Translations under genes and position numbers: made by a program
Part shown: positions 23,649 through 32,152 of the stretch, piece by piece
How positions within the stretch are numbered: the first letter of the stretch is position 1
Layout: each line of letters opens with the position of its first letter
The notes under the pieces: model-generated
Database searches by the model: none
Seen by the model: only the letters and a program-made list of their open reading frames with translations
Told to the model about the DNA's origin: nothing
Source of the DNA: an uncultured Eubacteriales bacterium
GTDB lineage: Bacteria; Bacillota; Clostridia; Christensenellales; CAG-917
NCBI GenBank assembly: GCA_900545885.1
Contig: URAF01000002.1
Coordinates: 1-64,000, forward strand
Length of the DNA: 64,000 bases
Direction of reading: 5' to 3'

Positions 23649-26360
23649 ATGAAAAAAGAAAGGTTCGGCGTTTCGGGAATGACTTGTTCGGCGTGTTCGG
23701 CGCACGTGGAAAAAGCCGTCGGGAAACTGAACGGCGTTTCTGCCGTTCAGGTCAATTTGCTGACCAACTCAATGACCGTGGAATACGACGAGAACGTTCT
23801 TTCATCGCAGGATATAGTCGATTGCGTCGTAAATGCGGGTTACGGTGCGGCTCCCGAGTCTGCCGATGCAGATAACAATAAGTCGAAAAACGAAGGAGCG
23901 GTTTCCGACCGCGCAAAAAAGCGGTCGCAAGAAACGCGCGCGATGAGAATCCGACTTTCGGTGTCCCTTGTCTTTATGATTCTGCTTATGTACGTGGCAA
24001 TGGGGCATATGTTCGGCGCTCCGCTGCCTTCCTTCCTTACGGGAACGCGCAACGCTGTGTCGTACGCACTTTTGCAACTTTTGCTTTGTCTGCCTATCAT
24101 CTACGTCAACAGGGCATATTATGTCAACGGTTTCAAAAGGCTGTTCAAGCTGTCGCCGAATATGGACACGCTTATCGCGGTGGGATCGTCGGCGTCTTTG
24201 GTTTACGGCATTGTTGCGCTGTTCAGGATGAGTTACGGGCTGGGCGCGGGTGATTATGCGTTGGTTGAACGGTATCTGCACGACCTGTATTTCGAGTCGG
24301 CGGGTATGATACTTGCGTTGGTCACCGTGGGAAAATATCTCGAATCGCTTTCAAAAAAAAGAACGGGTGACGCGCTCGACAAACTTCGCAATCTCGTGCC
24401 GCAGACGGCTGTTGTAGTCAAAGAAGACGGAACACAGGTCGAAGTCGATTCGTCGTCGCTTGCCGCAGGGGATATTGTTGCCGTAAAAGCGGGCGACGTT
24501 GTGCCCGCGGACGGTGTTGTCGTTGACGGACATGCATTTATAGACGAAAGCGCAATCAGCGGCGAAAGCGTGCCCGTTGAAAAGACAAAAGGCGCAAAAG
24601 TCGTGGGCGGTACGGTCAACCGCAGCGGATATATGACGGCGCGTGTCACGACGGTCGGAAGCGAAAGCGTTTTGTCGAAGATAATCAGACTTGTCGAAGA
24701 CGCGGCGTCGGGTAAAGCGCCCATTGCAAAAGCCGCGGACAAAATCGCAGGCGTATTCGTGCCGGTTGTTATGTCGATTGCGCTTGTAACGTTCATTGGC
24801 TGGCTTGCGGGCGGAGAGAGTTTCGAAACGGCGTTGTCGTGCGCGATTTCCGTACTTGTCATATCTTGTCCGTGCGCGCTTGGACTTGCCACACCCGTGG
24901 CGCTTATGGTTGCAACGGGCAAAGGCGCGGAATGCGGCGTACTTGTGAAGAGCGGCGAAGCGCTGGAAGTGTTGCATTCCGTAAAATACGTCGTGCTGGA
25001 CAAAACGGGCACCGTGACCGCAGGCACTCCCGAAGTCAGTGATATAACGTTCGGCGACCCCGATTTGCTCGGCGTGGTTGCTGCGATAGAGAGCATGAGC
25101 GAACATCCGCTCGGAGAAGCCGTAGTGTCTTACGCAAAATCCGTGGGCGTGCAGTTTGCGCAGGTGGACGAATTCAGAACGCTTGCGGGCAAAGGCGTCG
25201 TGGCTGTGTCGGGCGGCAAAACATATTCTATCGGCAATGCGTTGCTTATGGAGGAAGCGGGCGTTGCCGAAAACGAATATGCAGAAGAACTGGGGAGTGT
25301 TTCGGAACAGGGCAAAACGCCTTTGCTGGTTGCCTGCGACGGTGAATACAAAGGTCTTGTTGCGACTCTCGATAAAGTAAAACCAACTTCGGCGGAAGCT
25401 GTCGTAGCACTAAAAAAACTGGGTGTCAAGGTTGTTATGCTTACCGGCGACAACCGCCGCACGGCAAACGCGATTGCAAATTCGGTCGGCATTGACGAAG
25501 TGATTGCCGAAGTGTTGCCCGAAGATAAGGAAAAGACGGTTGCCGAGCTTATGAAAACGGGAAAAGTCGCAATGGTCGGCGACGGAATAAACGACGCGCC
25601 GGCGCTTACACGCGCCGATGTCGGCATTGCAATCGGAAGCGGCAGCGACATTGCGGTCGACAGCGCGGACGTGGTGCTTGTCAAAGACGATTTGCTTGAC
25701 GTTGTGACTGCGCTGAGGTTGAGCAGAAAAACCGTTACGAACATAAAAGAAAACCTTTTCTGGGCGTTTTTCTACAATTCTCTCGGCATACCGCTTGCGG
25801 CGGGCGTGCTGTATCACACGTCGCTTGCGCTTAAACTCAACCCTATGATAGGGGCGGCGGCAATGAGTCTGTCGAGCCTGTTTGTCGTACTCAACGCGTT
25901 GCGTCTTAAATTTTTCAAGCCAAGCGTTTCTTCGGCACAATGCGCGGGAGCGTGTGCGGTAATAGGAGGAAACGGGACTGTAAAAGTTGGAGCGCAAAAG
26001 ATTGCAAACGAAAATAAATCGGACGAATGCATTTCCGCAGAGGAAGACGGCGAGGATTGCAATAATCTTGACAATGCGAAATCCGCGGGAAAACAAGCTC
26101 CCGCAGACATAAACGAAAATAATGATTTAAGGAGCGATAATATGAAAAACTACGTACTCGAAATTAAAGGAATGATGTGTTCCCATTGCACGGGAAGGGT
26201 AGAAAAAGCCCTGGCGGCAGTAGACGGTGTGCAGTCTGTGAACGTGTCGTTGGAAAACGCTTGTGCCGAAGTCGCGGCGACGGACGGCGTGACAGGCGAA
26301 ACGTTGAAAAACGTCGTAACCGCGCAGGGATACGAAGTCACCGAAGTCAAAGAAAAGTAA
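23649..26360 (+). CDS. copA: Copper-exporting P1B-ATPase with fused C-terminal CopZ domain
   Basis: This Cu(I) efflux ATPase spans the membrane. An N-terminal HMA domain with GMTCSAC (Cys13, Cys16) is followed by the membrane core with the CPC ion site in ISCPCALGLATP (about residue 405), the phosphorylation motif DKTGT (about 451) and GDGINDAP (about 643). After the last membrane helix comes a roughly 70-residue low-complexity linker and a second, C-terminal HMA domain with GMMCSHC (about residue 842). The C-terminal location is unusual for CopA and resembles a fused CopZ chaperone. An ideal ribosome site precedes the Met that opens this domain (see separate entry). Two csoR-linked elements flank the gene. 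Confidence 0.95.
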   Translation: MKKERFGVSGMTCSACSAHVEKAVGKLNGVSAVQVNLLTNSMTVEYDENVLSSQDIVDCVVNAGYGAAPESADADNNKSKNEGAVSDRAKKRSQETRAMRIRLSVSLVFMILLMYVAMGHMFGAPLPSFLTGTRNAVSYALLQLLLCLPIIYVNRAYYVNGFKRLFKLSPNMDTLIAVGSSASLVYGIVALFRMSYGLGAGDYALVERYLHDLYFESAGMILALVTVGKYLESLSKKRTGDALDKLRNLVPQTAVVVKEDGTQVEVDSSSLAAGDIVAVKAGDVVPADGVVVDGHAFIDESAISGESVPVEKTKGAKVVGGTVNRSGYMTARVTTVGSESVLSKIIRLVEDAASGKAPIAKAADKIAGVFVPVVMSIALVTFIGWLAGGESFETALSCAISVLVISCPCALGLATPVALMVATGKGAECGVLVKSGEALEVLHSVKYVVLDKTGTVTAGTPEVSDITFGDPDLLGVVAAIESMSEHPLGEAVVSYAKSVGVQFAQVDEFRTLAGKGVVAVSGGKTYSIGNALLMEEAGVAENEYAEELGSVSEQGKTPLLVACDGEYKGLVATLDKVKPTSAEAVVALKKLGVKVVMLTGDNRRTANAIANSVGIDEVIAEVLPEDKEKTVAELMKTGKVAMVGDGINDAPALTRADVGIAIGSGSDIAVDSADVVLVKDDLLDVVTALRLSRKTVTNIKENLFWAFFYNSLGIPLAAGVLYHTSLALKLNPMIGAAAMSLSSLFVVLNALRLKFFKPSVSSAQCAGACAVIGGNGTVKVGAQKIANENKSDECISAEEDGEDCNNLDNAKSAGKQAPADINENNDLRSDNMKNYVLEIKGMMCSHCTGRVEKALAAVDGVQSVNVSLENACAEVAATDGVTGETLKNVVTAQGYEVTEVKEK
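26129..26360 (+). CDS. Possible internal translation start for a separate CopZ-like chaperone
   Basis: Inside copA, in frame, AAGGAG (26129-26134) lies seven bases before an ATG (26142), which opens a 72-residue complete HMA domain with GMMCSHCTGRVEKAL. This is the geometry of a normal gene start, at the exact boundary between linker and chaperone domain. A free copper chaperone could therefore be made from the same message along with the fusion. It may equally be the remnant of an ancestral separate copZ whose upstream stop was lost. Expression is not shown by sequence. Confidence 0.55.
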
Positions 26361-26460
26361 AATGCACGCTTTGTCCTTTGGACTTTGACATAGCGGCATA
26401 AACAGACCAGAACAAGGTAAATCGACTGTGGCTTAATCAGCTGCGGGTCAAGGAGAGAAT

Positions 26461-26724
26461 ATGGTAAGAGACGACGCAAAAATAATCCGTTTGCTCAAAA
26501 CGGCGGGCGGGCAGATTGAAGGTATAATCAAAATGATAGAGGACAAAAAGTATTGCATAGACGTCAGCAATCAGATATTGGCGTGTCAGGCGATTTTGTC
26601 CAAGGTCAACAAGGAAGTGTTGAACGCGCACTTGCATTCCTGCGTTCTTGCGTCCATAAAGAACGGTGACGCAGACGAGAAAGTCGACGAGATTTCCGCA
26701 ATCCTCGACAAGCTCATGAAATAG
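26461..26724 (+). CDS. csoR: CsoR-type copper-sensing repressor
   Basis: This 87-residue helical repressor binds DNA without a classic helix-turn-helix and releases it on Cu(I) binding. The Cu ligands are in the expected spacing: Cys32 (KKYCID), His57 and Cys61 (HLHSC). The gene follows copA after 100 bases, with AAGGAGA before the ATG. Its probable operator is the ACCCC-TGT-GGGGT repeat before copA, so it is autoregulated if co-transcribed. Confidence 0.94.
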   Translation: MVRDDAKIIRLLKTAGGQIEGIIKMIEDKKYCIDVSNQILACQAILSKVNKEVLNAHLHSCVLASIKNGDADEKVDEISAILDKLMK

Positions 26725-26744
26725 TGTCAAGGAAAAAACGTAAA

Positions 26745-26773
26745 AAAAAGAGCGGCATTGCCGCTCTTTTTGT
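26745..26773. terminator. Bidirectional terminator after csoR
   Basis: AAAAGAGCGGC-ATT-GCCGCTCTTTT has A and T tracts on both sides, serving csoR and the convergent membrane protein gene. Confidence 0.9.
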
Positions 26774-26787
26774 TTTGTTTTGCGAAA

Positions 26788-27381
26788 TTACTTTTTGATG
26801 AAGAGAGCAGAGCCGCCTGCGATGCCGCCGAGAATGCCGCCAACGGCAAGGAGTGCCGCGCCTGCACCGACAGTAGTTTTGGAGATTTCTTCAACAACGT
26901 TTGCGTCACCGGCAAGAGATGCGGTAAGCGCGATGGTGACAATTGCCGCAATGAGTGCGAGAATTCCGGCTGCGCCCGCCACAAAGCGAAGCAGACCGAT
27001 GTTGACGAACATTTTGAGTGCGTATGCGATGGTTGCGATTGCAAGAAGCAGAACGGTAATGAGAGCGAATGCTACCATTGCGGTCATTTGACGTGCATTG
27101 CTTACAAGCTCTTTTGCGGCTTCAAGGATTTCTCCGGAAAGACCGAGTTCTTCTGCCTTATCAATGCTTTCCTGTGCTTTTTTGACGGATTCCTGGAAAT
27201 TTTCGTTGCTTATCGTGTCAAGTGCATCTGCAAAAGATGAGCTTGTCTTCTGTCCGAGAGTATCGGTTACCATCCAGTCATCGATTGCAAGACCGACGAT
27301 TGCGAGAATCAAGCACACCACAAGTACGCCCAGTACGGCGAAATTCATTACGCTGATTTTCTTTTTTGCTTTTTTTGCCAT
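26788..27381 (-). CDS. Four-helix membrane protein, paralog of its divergent neighbour
   Basis: This 197-residue protein has a Lys-rich N terminus, a membrane helix (about 11-31) and a 60-residue outside loop that begins with a GLAIDDW motif and continues as an amphipathic helix. Three more helices follow (about 97-120, 125-150, 165-190). The block LKMFVNIGLLRFVAGAAGI matches LKMVLNFGLMRFLVGLLGI of the protein encoded on the other strand, so the two genes are divergent paralogs. A TTGACA-17-TAAAAT promoter precedes it and GGAG lies before the ATG. The layout (four helices, first outer loop largest, with a conserved Trp) resembles claudin-like proteins only in topology. Function unknown. Confidence 0.75.
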   Translation of the reverse strand: MAKKAKKKISVMNFAVLGVLVVCLILAIVGLAIDDWMVTDTLGQKTSSSFADALDTISNENFQESVKKAQESIDKAEELGLSGEILEAAKELVSNARQMTAMVAFALITVLLLAIATIAYALKMFVNIGLLRFVAGAAGILALIAAIVTIALTASLAGDANVVEEISKTTVGAGAALLAVGGILGGIAGGSALFIKK

Positions 27382-27427
27382 AACTAACTCCTTTTTCCCC
27401 CGGATATTACCGAGTTCTGATATTAGA

Positions 27428-27456
27428 ATTTTAACAAATCGTTAGACACGTGTCAA
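27428..27456 (-). promoter_or_regulatory. Promoter of the reverse-strand four-helix protein
   Basis: On the reverse strand TTGACA (27456-27451), 17 bases, TAAAAT (27433-27428). Near-consensus. Confidence 0.8.
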
Positions 27457-27557
27457 GAAACAATATTTTTGCAAAATTGACGTGGTTGACAAGTGTCGAT
27501 AAATTTGATAGTTTTCTAATATATCATCTTGTCTTGCGGCAAGTACAGGAGGTAATA

Positions 27558-28124
27558 ATGGCAAAAGCAAAACAAAAAGCAGGAATGCTCGGAATACTGA
27601 TGGGGGTAGTAGTCGTGGCGATGTGCGCAATGTCCATTGCGGGGCTGGCTATTGACGAATGGACGGTAGTCAAAACATCCTCCGAACTCATAGGCGCGGA
27701 AGGCGACACTTCGTTCTCTTTCGGATATTACAGTGATTCGGTCATCGGCGAAGACGGTGAAAAGCTCGAAGATATCACGATTGCTTTCGACTCCGATAAC
27801 CAGGAATCGATGCGTACGGCAATGGTGGCATTCGGATACATTGCGGTTATCGCCGTCTGTGCGCTTGCAGTGCTATATCTTCTGAAAATGGTGCTTAACT
27901 TCGGACTTATGCGTTTTCTGGTCGGATTGCTCGGAATAGTCACACTTGCGGCAGGAGCCGTACTTACGGGTGTGACGGCGTCTTATTGCGCGAATTTTGC
28001 GGGTAACATCAGTATCGGCAGCATCGTAAGCAACGAACTTATGATGGGTACGGGCGCATATCTTGCGTGCATAGGAACGATGGCGGGCGGTCTTGCGGCA
28101 ATCGTAGGCGTAGCAAGAAAATAA
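27558..28124 (+). CDS. Four-helix membrane protein, paralog of its divergent neighbour
   Basis: This 188-residue protein has a Lys-rich N terminus, helix 1 (about 10-30) ending in GLAIDEWTV, an acidic outer loop (about 31-90) and three further helices. The LKMVLNFGLMRFLVGLLGI block is shared with the gene transcribed in the opposite direction at 26788. The ATG at 27558 has a perfect AGGAGG; longer starts lack this. The acidic loop differs most between the two paralogs. A TTGACA at 27486 has no good -10, so the promoter is uncertain. The protein is not recognised as a known family. Confidence 0.78.
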   Translation: MAKAKQKAGMLGILMGVVVVAMCAMSIAGLAIDEWTVVKTSSELIGAEGDTSFSFGYYSDSVIGEDGEKLEDITIAFDSDNQESMRTAMVAFGYIAVIAVCALAVLYLLKMVLNFGLMRFLVGLLGIVTLAAGAVLTGVTASYCANFAGNISIGSIVSNELMMGTGAYLACIGTMAGGLAAIVGVARK

Positions 28125-28158
28125 TCTTACCGCACAAAGAACAAAATCAACAAAAAAC

Positions 28159-28189
28159 GAAATCCCTCTGCAATGCGCAGAGGGATTTT
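28159..28189. terminator. Terminator between the membrane protein and fhs
   Basis: AAATCCCTCTGC-AAT-GCGCAGAGGGATTT, with A and T flanks, serves convergent genes. Confidence 0.88.
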
Positions 28190-28273
28190 GTTATGCGATA
28201 AATCATCAACCGAAATTATTTTTATGACCGAAATGCAATTTACCGAACGTAAAATGCTGTTTGCCGAAAGGTA

Positions 28274-29929
28274 TTACATCAAGCCGTTGATTTCGCCGGT
28301 TTCGGAGTCGATGGTGATGCGTTCGGTGTTGGGGGACGCGCCGAGTCCCGGCATAAGCAGGATTTTGCCGCTGACGACGACGAGGAACTCCGCGCCTGCG
28401 CGGGGAATGACATCCTGAACTTCGAACGTAAATCCGTCGGGTGCGCCCAACGCTTTTTCGTCGCAAGAGAAGGAGTACTGCGTTTTCGCAATACAGACAG
28501 GGTAGTTCGCGTATTCGGGATTTGCGTCGATTTTTGCAAGATGTTCGAGGGCAAGAGGAGAGTAGACGATTTCACCCGCACCGTAAATCTTTTGCGCGAC
28601 TGCGGCGATTTTGTCGCGGGTGGACGCGTCAAGGGGATAGGTGAAACTGACGTCGCGGGGTTCGTCGCCGATTGTGTCGATGACGCGTTTGGCAAGGTCG
28701 ATTGCGCCTTTTCCGCCCTTTGCAAATCCTTCGCAAAGTTCCGCCACGGCACCGCATTCCGCACACAGCTTTTTAAGCAGGTCAAGTTCCGCGTCGGTGT
28801 CGGTGTAGAAACGGTTTATTGCCATAACAACACGTTGATTGAATCCTTTCAGGTTGTTTAAGTGGCGTTTTACGTTGGAAAAGCCTTTTTCAAGCGCTTC
28901 GAGATTTTCTTTTTGGGCGTCTTCTTTCGGCACTCCGCCGTTGAATTTCAAGCCGCGTGCGGTGACGACAAGCACGACGCAATCGGGTTTCAAATCCGCC
29001 TTGCGGCATTTGATGTCGAGGAACTTCTCACCGCCGAGTTCGGCACCGAATCCCGCTTCGGTCACGACATAGTCGCCGTGTGCCATTGCCGCGCGTGTTG
29101 CGAGTATGCTGTTGCACCCGTGGGCTATGTTGGCGAAAGGTCCGCCGTGTACGTAGGCAGGCGTGCCTTCGAGGGTCTGCACGAGATTGGGTTTGACCGC
29201 GTCTTTGAGGAGTACTGCCATGGACTCCTGCGCGTTGAGGTCGCGTGCGCGGATTTCCGCGCCGTCCGCATCGTATCCGATGACGATGTTTCCGAGTCTG
29301 CGTTTGAGGTCGGCAAAAGATGTTGCAAGACAGAGTATAGCCATTATTTCGCTTGCCGCGGTTATGGTGAACCCGTCCGTGCGGGGCACGCCGTTGGCTT
29401 TGCCGCCGAGTCCCACTTCGACGACGCGGAGTGCGCGGTCGTTGAGGTCAAGACACCTTCTCCATATGACTTCTTTTATGCCCAGTTTGTTGCCGAAATG
29501 GATATGGTTGTCGATGAGTGCGGAAAGCAGGTTGTTTGCGGAGGTTATGGCGTGGAAGTCGCCCGTGAAATGCAGGTTGATGTCTTCCATCGGGATAATT
29601 TGTGCATATCCACCGCCGCAGGCTCCGCCTTTTATTCCGAATACGGGTCCGAGAGAAGGCTCGCGCAAAGCAAGCACGGCGTTTTTGCCGAGCAGGTTCA
29701 TTCCGTCTGCAAGGCTTATGCTCATCGTGGTTTTGCCCTCTCCGAGGGGAGTGGGGTTCATAGCCGTGACGAGAATGAGTTTCGCTTTGCTCTTTTTTGT
29801 CGAAACGGGCACTTTGGCTTTGTATTTGCCGTAGAGTTCGATGTCGTCGTCGGTGTATCCGAGCTTGTGCGCTATTTCGGCAATGGGGACGGGCTTTGCC
29901 TGTCTTGCAATTTCAACGTCGCTTAACAT
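28274..29929 (-). CDS. fhs: Formate-tetrahydrofolate ligase
   Basis: This enzyme makes 10-formyl-tetrahydrofolate from formate, ATP and THF for one-carbon metabolism. The 551 residues begin with DVEIARQAKPVPIAEIA, and the ATP site TPLGEGKTTMSISLADG is near residue 60. The GGGYAQIIPMEDINLHFTGD block is near residue 105. The length is normal. GGGAG lies before the ATG at 29929. The gene is alone, without acetogenesis genes beside it, so a general purine/one-carbon role is more likely than acetogenesis. Confidence 0.96.
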   Translation of the reverse strand: MLSDVEIARQAKPVPIAEIAHKLGYTDDDIELYGKYKAKVPVSTKKSKAKLILVTAMNPTPLGEGKTTMSISLADGMNLLGKNAVLALREPSLGPVFGIKGGACGGGYAQIIPMEDINLHFTGDFHAITSANNLLSALIDNHIHFGNKLGIKEVIWRRCLDLNDRALRVVEVGLGGKANGVPRTDGFTITAASEIMAILCLATSFADLKRRLGNIVIGYDADGAEIRARDLNAQESMAVLLKDAVKPNLVQTLEGTPAYVHGGPFANIAHGCNSILATRAAMAHGDYVVTEAGFGAELGGEKFLDIKCRKADLKPDCVVLVVTARGLKFNGGVPKEDAQKENLEALEKGFSNVKRHLNNLKGFNQRVVMAINRFYTDTDAELDLLKKLCAECGAVAELCEGFAKGGKGAIDLAKRVIDTIGDEPRDVSFTYPLDASTRDKIAAVAQKIYGAGEIVYSPLALEHLAKIDANPEYANYPVCIAKTQYSFSCDEKALGAPDGFTFEVQDVIPRAGAEFLVVVSGKILLMPGLGASPNTERITIDSETGEINGLM

Positions 29930-29984
29930 AATTTTCTCCCTATGGTGAATTCGCGGTCGCTTGCGCGGTGCATTTTAGACAAGT

Positions 29985-30013
29985 ATAATACATTCCGCAA
30001 TTTTTTTCCACAA
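29985..30013 (-). promoter_or_regulatory. Promoter of fhs
   Basis: On the reverse strand TTGTGG (30013-30008), 17 bases, TATTAT (29990-29985), back to back with the promoter at 30040. Confidence 0.65.
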
Positions 30014-30039
30014 AAAGGGCGTTTTTGAAAATTTATTTA

Positions 30040-30068
30040 TTGCGGGATCGGCATTCTTATAATATAAT
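30040..30068 (+). promoter_or_regulatory. Promoter of the membrane protein at 30114
   Basis: TTGCGG (30040-30045), 17 bases, TATAAT (30063-30068); a second overlapping TATAAT starts at 30058. Confidence 0.7.
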
Positions 30069-30113
30069 TGTCCCATAGAACGCGGACGCGTTCCGGGTTG
30101 ATAAGGAGATATT

Positions 30114-30800
30114 ATGAAGAAAGAACTTTCCAAAAAGGAAAAGGTCCAGATATGGCTTTTCGCTTTGTCGTTTGCGATTATAGTCCTCGGGATACTTTTC
30201 CTCGTTAACGCTATGCAGGAAGACCCTGCAAACGGATTTTTCCCCGCTTTCTGCGCAATGGACAACATTCTTGCCAAGTACATAATCGTCATCGTTACTA
30301 TGGCGACGGGCATTATGCTGTTCTCCAACGTGGCAATCACCCTCGAAGACAAAAAACTGCGCAACGGTCTGACAATCGGTATCACGGTGTTCTCCACCAT
30401 ACTGACAATCCCGCTCGTGTACGTTTTCGTGGCGATTATGCCTTATGCCGCAAACCCTCTGCCTTTTGAACAACTCAATCCCCTTGACGCACTTATGCGC
30501 ACGGACAGAATACATCAGGGATTTGTCGCGTGGTTCGGTGACGGCGCGTTTATGTGGGTTGTGCTTGCCGTAATGCTCATTTTGTCGCTGGTTTTCATCA
30601 CGTTCCCCATTCTGACCGGAGTTATGGCAGTCAAAAGCGAAAAAACTCTCGGCTTGAAAAAGGGCGGCGGCTTCGGAGTTATCGTCCTGCCCGTCGTCGA
30701 AAAACAGCGTGCCGCGGCGGCAGCCGCAAGTGCGGAAGACGTGGAAAGCGCGGATTTTGCGTGCGCGCCCGCCTGTTCGGTCGAAGAAGCGGAAGAGTAG
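30114..30800 (+). CDS. Membrane protein of unknown function
   Basis: This 228-residue protein has a Lys/Glu-rich N terminus, four membrane helices (about 15-35, 55-75, 85-108, 145-170), and a C-terminal tail rich in Ala, Glu and two Cys. Helix 2 is preceded by AMDNILAKYI, and the loop between helices 3 and 4 carries a Trp-Phe-Gly-Asp segment. AAGGAG precedes the ATG. No family was recognised. It is a single gene between fhs and the dap operon, with its own promoter and terminator. Confidence 0.72.
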   Translation: MKKELSKKEKVQIWLFALSFAIIVLGILFLVNAMQEDPANGFFPAFCAMDNILAKYIIVIVTMATGIMLFSNVAITLEDKKLRNGLTIGITVFSTILTIPLVYVFVAIMPYAANPLPFEQLNPLDALMRTDRIHQGFVAWFGDGAFMWVVLAVMLILSLVFITFPILTGVMAVKSEKTLGLKKGGGFGVIVLPVVEKQRAAAAAASAEDVESADFACAPACSVEEAEE

Positions 30801-30834
30801 AACCGAAAATCGACAGACCCCAAATTTATGGAAC

Positions 30835-30866
30835 AAAAAACCGTGTCGGTGGACACGGTTTTTTTG
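30835..30866 (+). terminator. Terminator after the membrane protein
   Basis: AACCGTGTC-GGTG-GACACGGTT with flanking A and T tracts; it may also serve the convergent dapB. Confidence 0.85.
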
Positions 30867-30939
30867 CACGTATTTTTTGGTTGTTGGCCGTTGAGATTTC
30901 CGAAAGTATTTGCTCGCGCGGGTGCGCGGTGTGTGGAAG

Positions 30940-32136
30940 TTATTTTATGCCGTAATACTTTTTGAGTGCGGCTTCCGCGGCGGGGAGGGATTTCTCGTCT
31001 ATGCAGCAGGAAATCTTCGTTTCGGAAGTGGTGATTGCGTAAATCTTCGCGCCGAGTTCTTTCAGCATGGACAGAACTTCGAGGGCAACGCCGCTCTTAT
31101 GTTCCATACCTGCGCCTTCCGCCGTGATTTTGCAAGCGCCGAGTATTGCGTTCTTTGCAAATTCGGGTTTGATGTATTCCTGTATTTTGGCAAAATCTTT
31201 CTGGTTTGCGGTGAAAGATACGGCGGCTGTTCCGTCTGCGTTGTAGTTCTGGCTTATCATATCCAGATTGACGTCTTTTTCCTTGATTGCGGCAAGCAGA
31301 GAAAGGAAATCCGCAAAGGGAATGGAGGGCAGAGTGACGAGTGCGACGTCTTTTTCTGCGGATACGGAAGTAACGGCGTAGAAGTTGCCGATTATGGAAG
31401 TCATGTCATACAGTCCCGCGGACTGTTCCATAAGGAACTGCGCCGCGCGGAGTGCGCCTCTTGCGAAAACTTCTTTGCTTTCGGCTTCGTGCGAAAGTTT
31501 GATGACTTCGCCCGCGCCGAGGAACATTACGTCGTGTTTTCCGACAACCGTGCCGCCGCGTATTGCGTGAATGCCGATTTCGTTCTTTTCGCGTCTTTGG
31601 TGTGCGGCGTGTCTGCCGTATGCGGGAACGAGGGAATTGTCACGCACGCTGTTGATTGCTTCGGCAAGGGTGAGAGCGGTGCCGCTCGGAGCGTCGAGTT
31701 TGTGGTTGTGGTGCATTTCCACGATTTCGATGTCGTACGCTTCGCCGAGGAATTTGGCCGCTTCTTTTGAAAGGCTTGCAAGCAGGTTTACGCCGAGCGA
31801 CATATTGCTGGCTTTGAAAATCGCGATTTCGTTTGCCGCGAACTGTATGCGTTTGAGCTGTTCTTCGGTGTATCCCGTGGTAGCGAGTACGACGCGGCAT
31901 TTTCTTTCCACGGCGTATGCCAGAATGTCGTCAAGTGCGCTTGCGGACGAAAAGTCGACGATTACGTCGACGTCGAGGGCGGCTTCGCTGAAACTTTTGT
32001 AGACGGGATAGGGTAAATCAGTCGCGCCAAAGGCGTCGACTCCGAACACGATATTGAAGTCTTCGGAGCCGATGAGAGTTTTGTAAATGGTTCTACCAAT
32101 TCTTCCGGCGGCGCCGGAAACGGCGATGTTTATCAT
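30940..32136 (-). CDS. dapB: 4-hydroxy-tetrahydrodipicolinate reductase fused to aspartokinase-type ACT domains
   Basis: This is the NAD(P)H reductase of lysine/diaminopimelate synthesis. Residues 1 to about 250 are a complete DapB: Rossmann motif AVSGAAGRIGR, ATTGYTEEQL, the catalytic and substrate block EMHHNHKLDAPSGTA, and the closing FARGALRAAQFL...GLYDM. Ordinary DapB ends there at about 250-270 residues. Here about 145 more residues follow that match the tandem ACT region of lysine-sensitive aspartokinase, including VNLDMISQNYNADGTAAVSF, ITAEGAGMEHKSGVALEVL and AITTSETKISCCIDEKSL. The fusion suggests allosteric control by an end product at this step (inference). It is the third gene of asd-dapA-dapB. 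Confidence 0.9.
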   Translation of the reverse strand: MINIAVSGAAGRIGRTIYKTLIGSEDFNIVFGVDAFGATDLPYPVYKSFSEAALDVDVIVDFSSASALDDILAYAVERKCRVVLATTGYTEEQLKRIQFAANEIAIFKASNMSLGVNLLASLSKEAAKFLGEAYDIEIVEMHHNHKLDAPSGTALTLAEAINSVRDNSLVPAYGRHAAHQRREKNEIGIHAIRGGTVVGKHDVMFLGAGEVIKLSHEAESKEVFARGALRAAQFLMEQSAGLYDMTSIIGNFYAVTSVSAEKDVALVTLPSIPFADFLSLLAAIKEKDVNLDMISQNYNADGTAAVSFTANQKDFAKIQEYIKPEFAKNAILGACKITAEGAGMEHKSGVALEVLSMLKELGAKIYAITTSETKISCCIDEKSLPAAEAALKKYYGIK

Positions 32137-32152
32137 AATGGTTGAAATCCGA

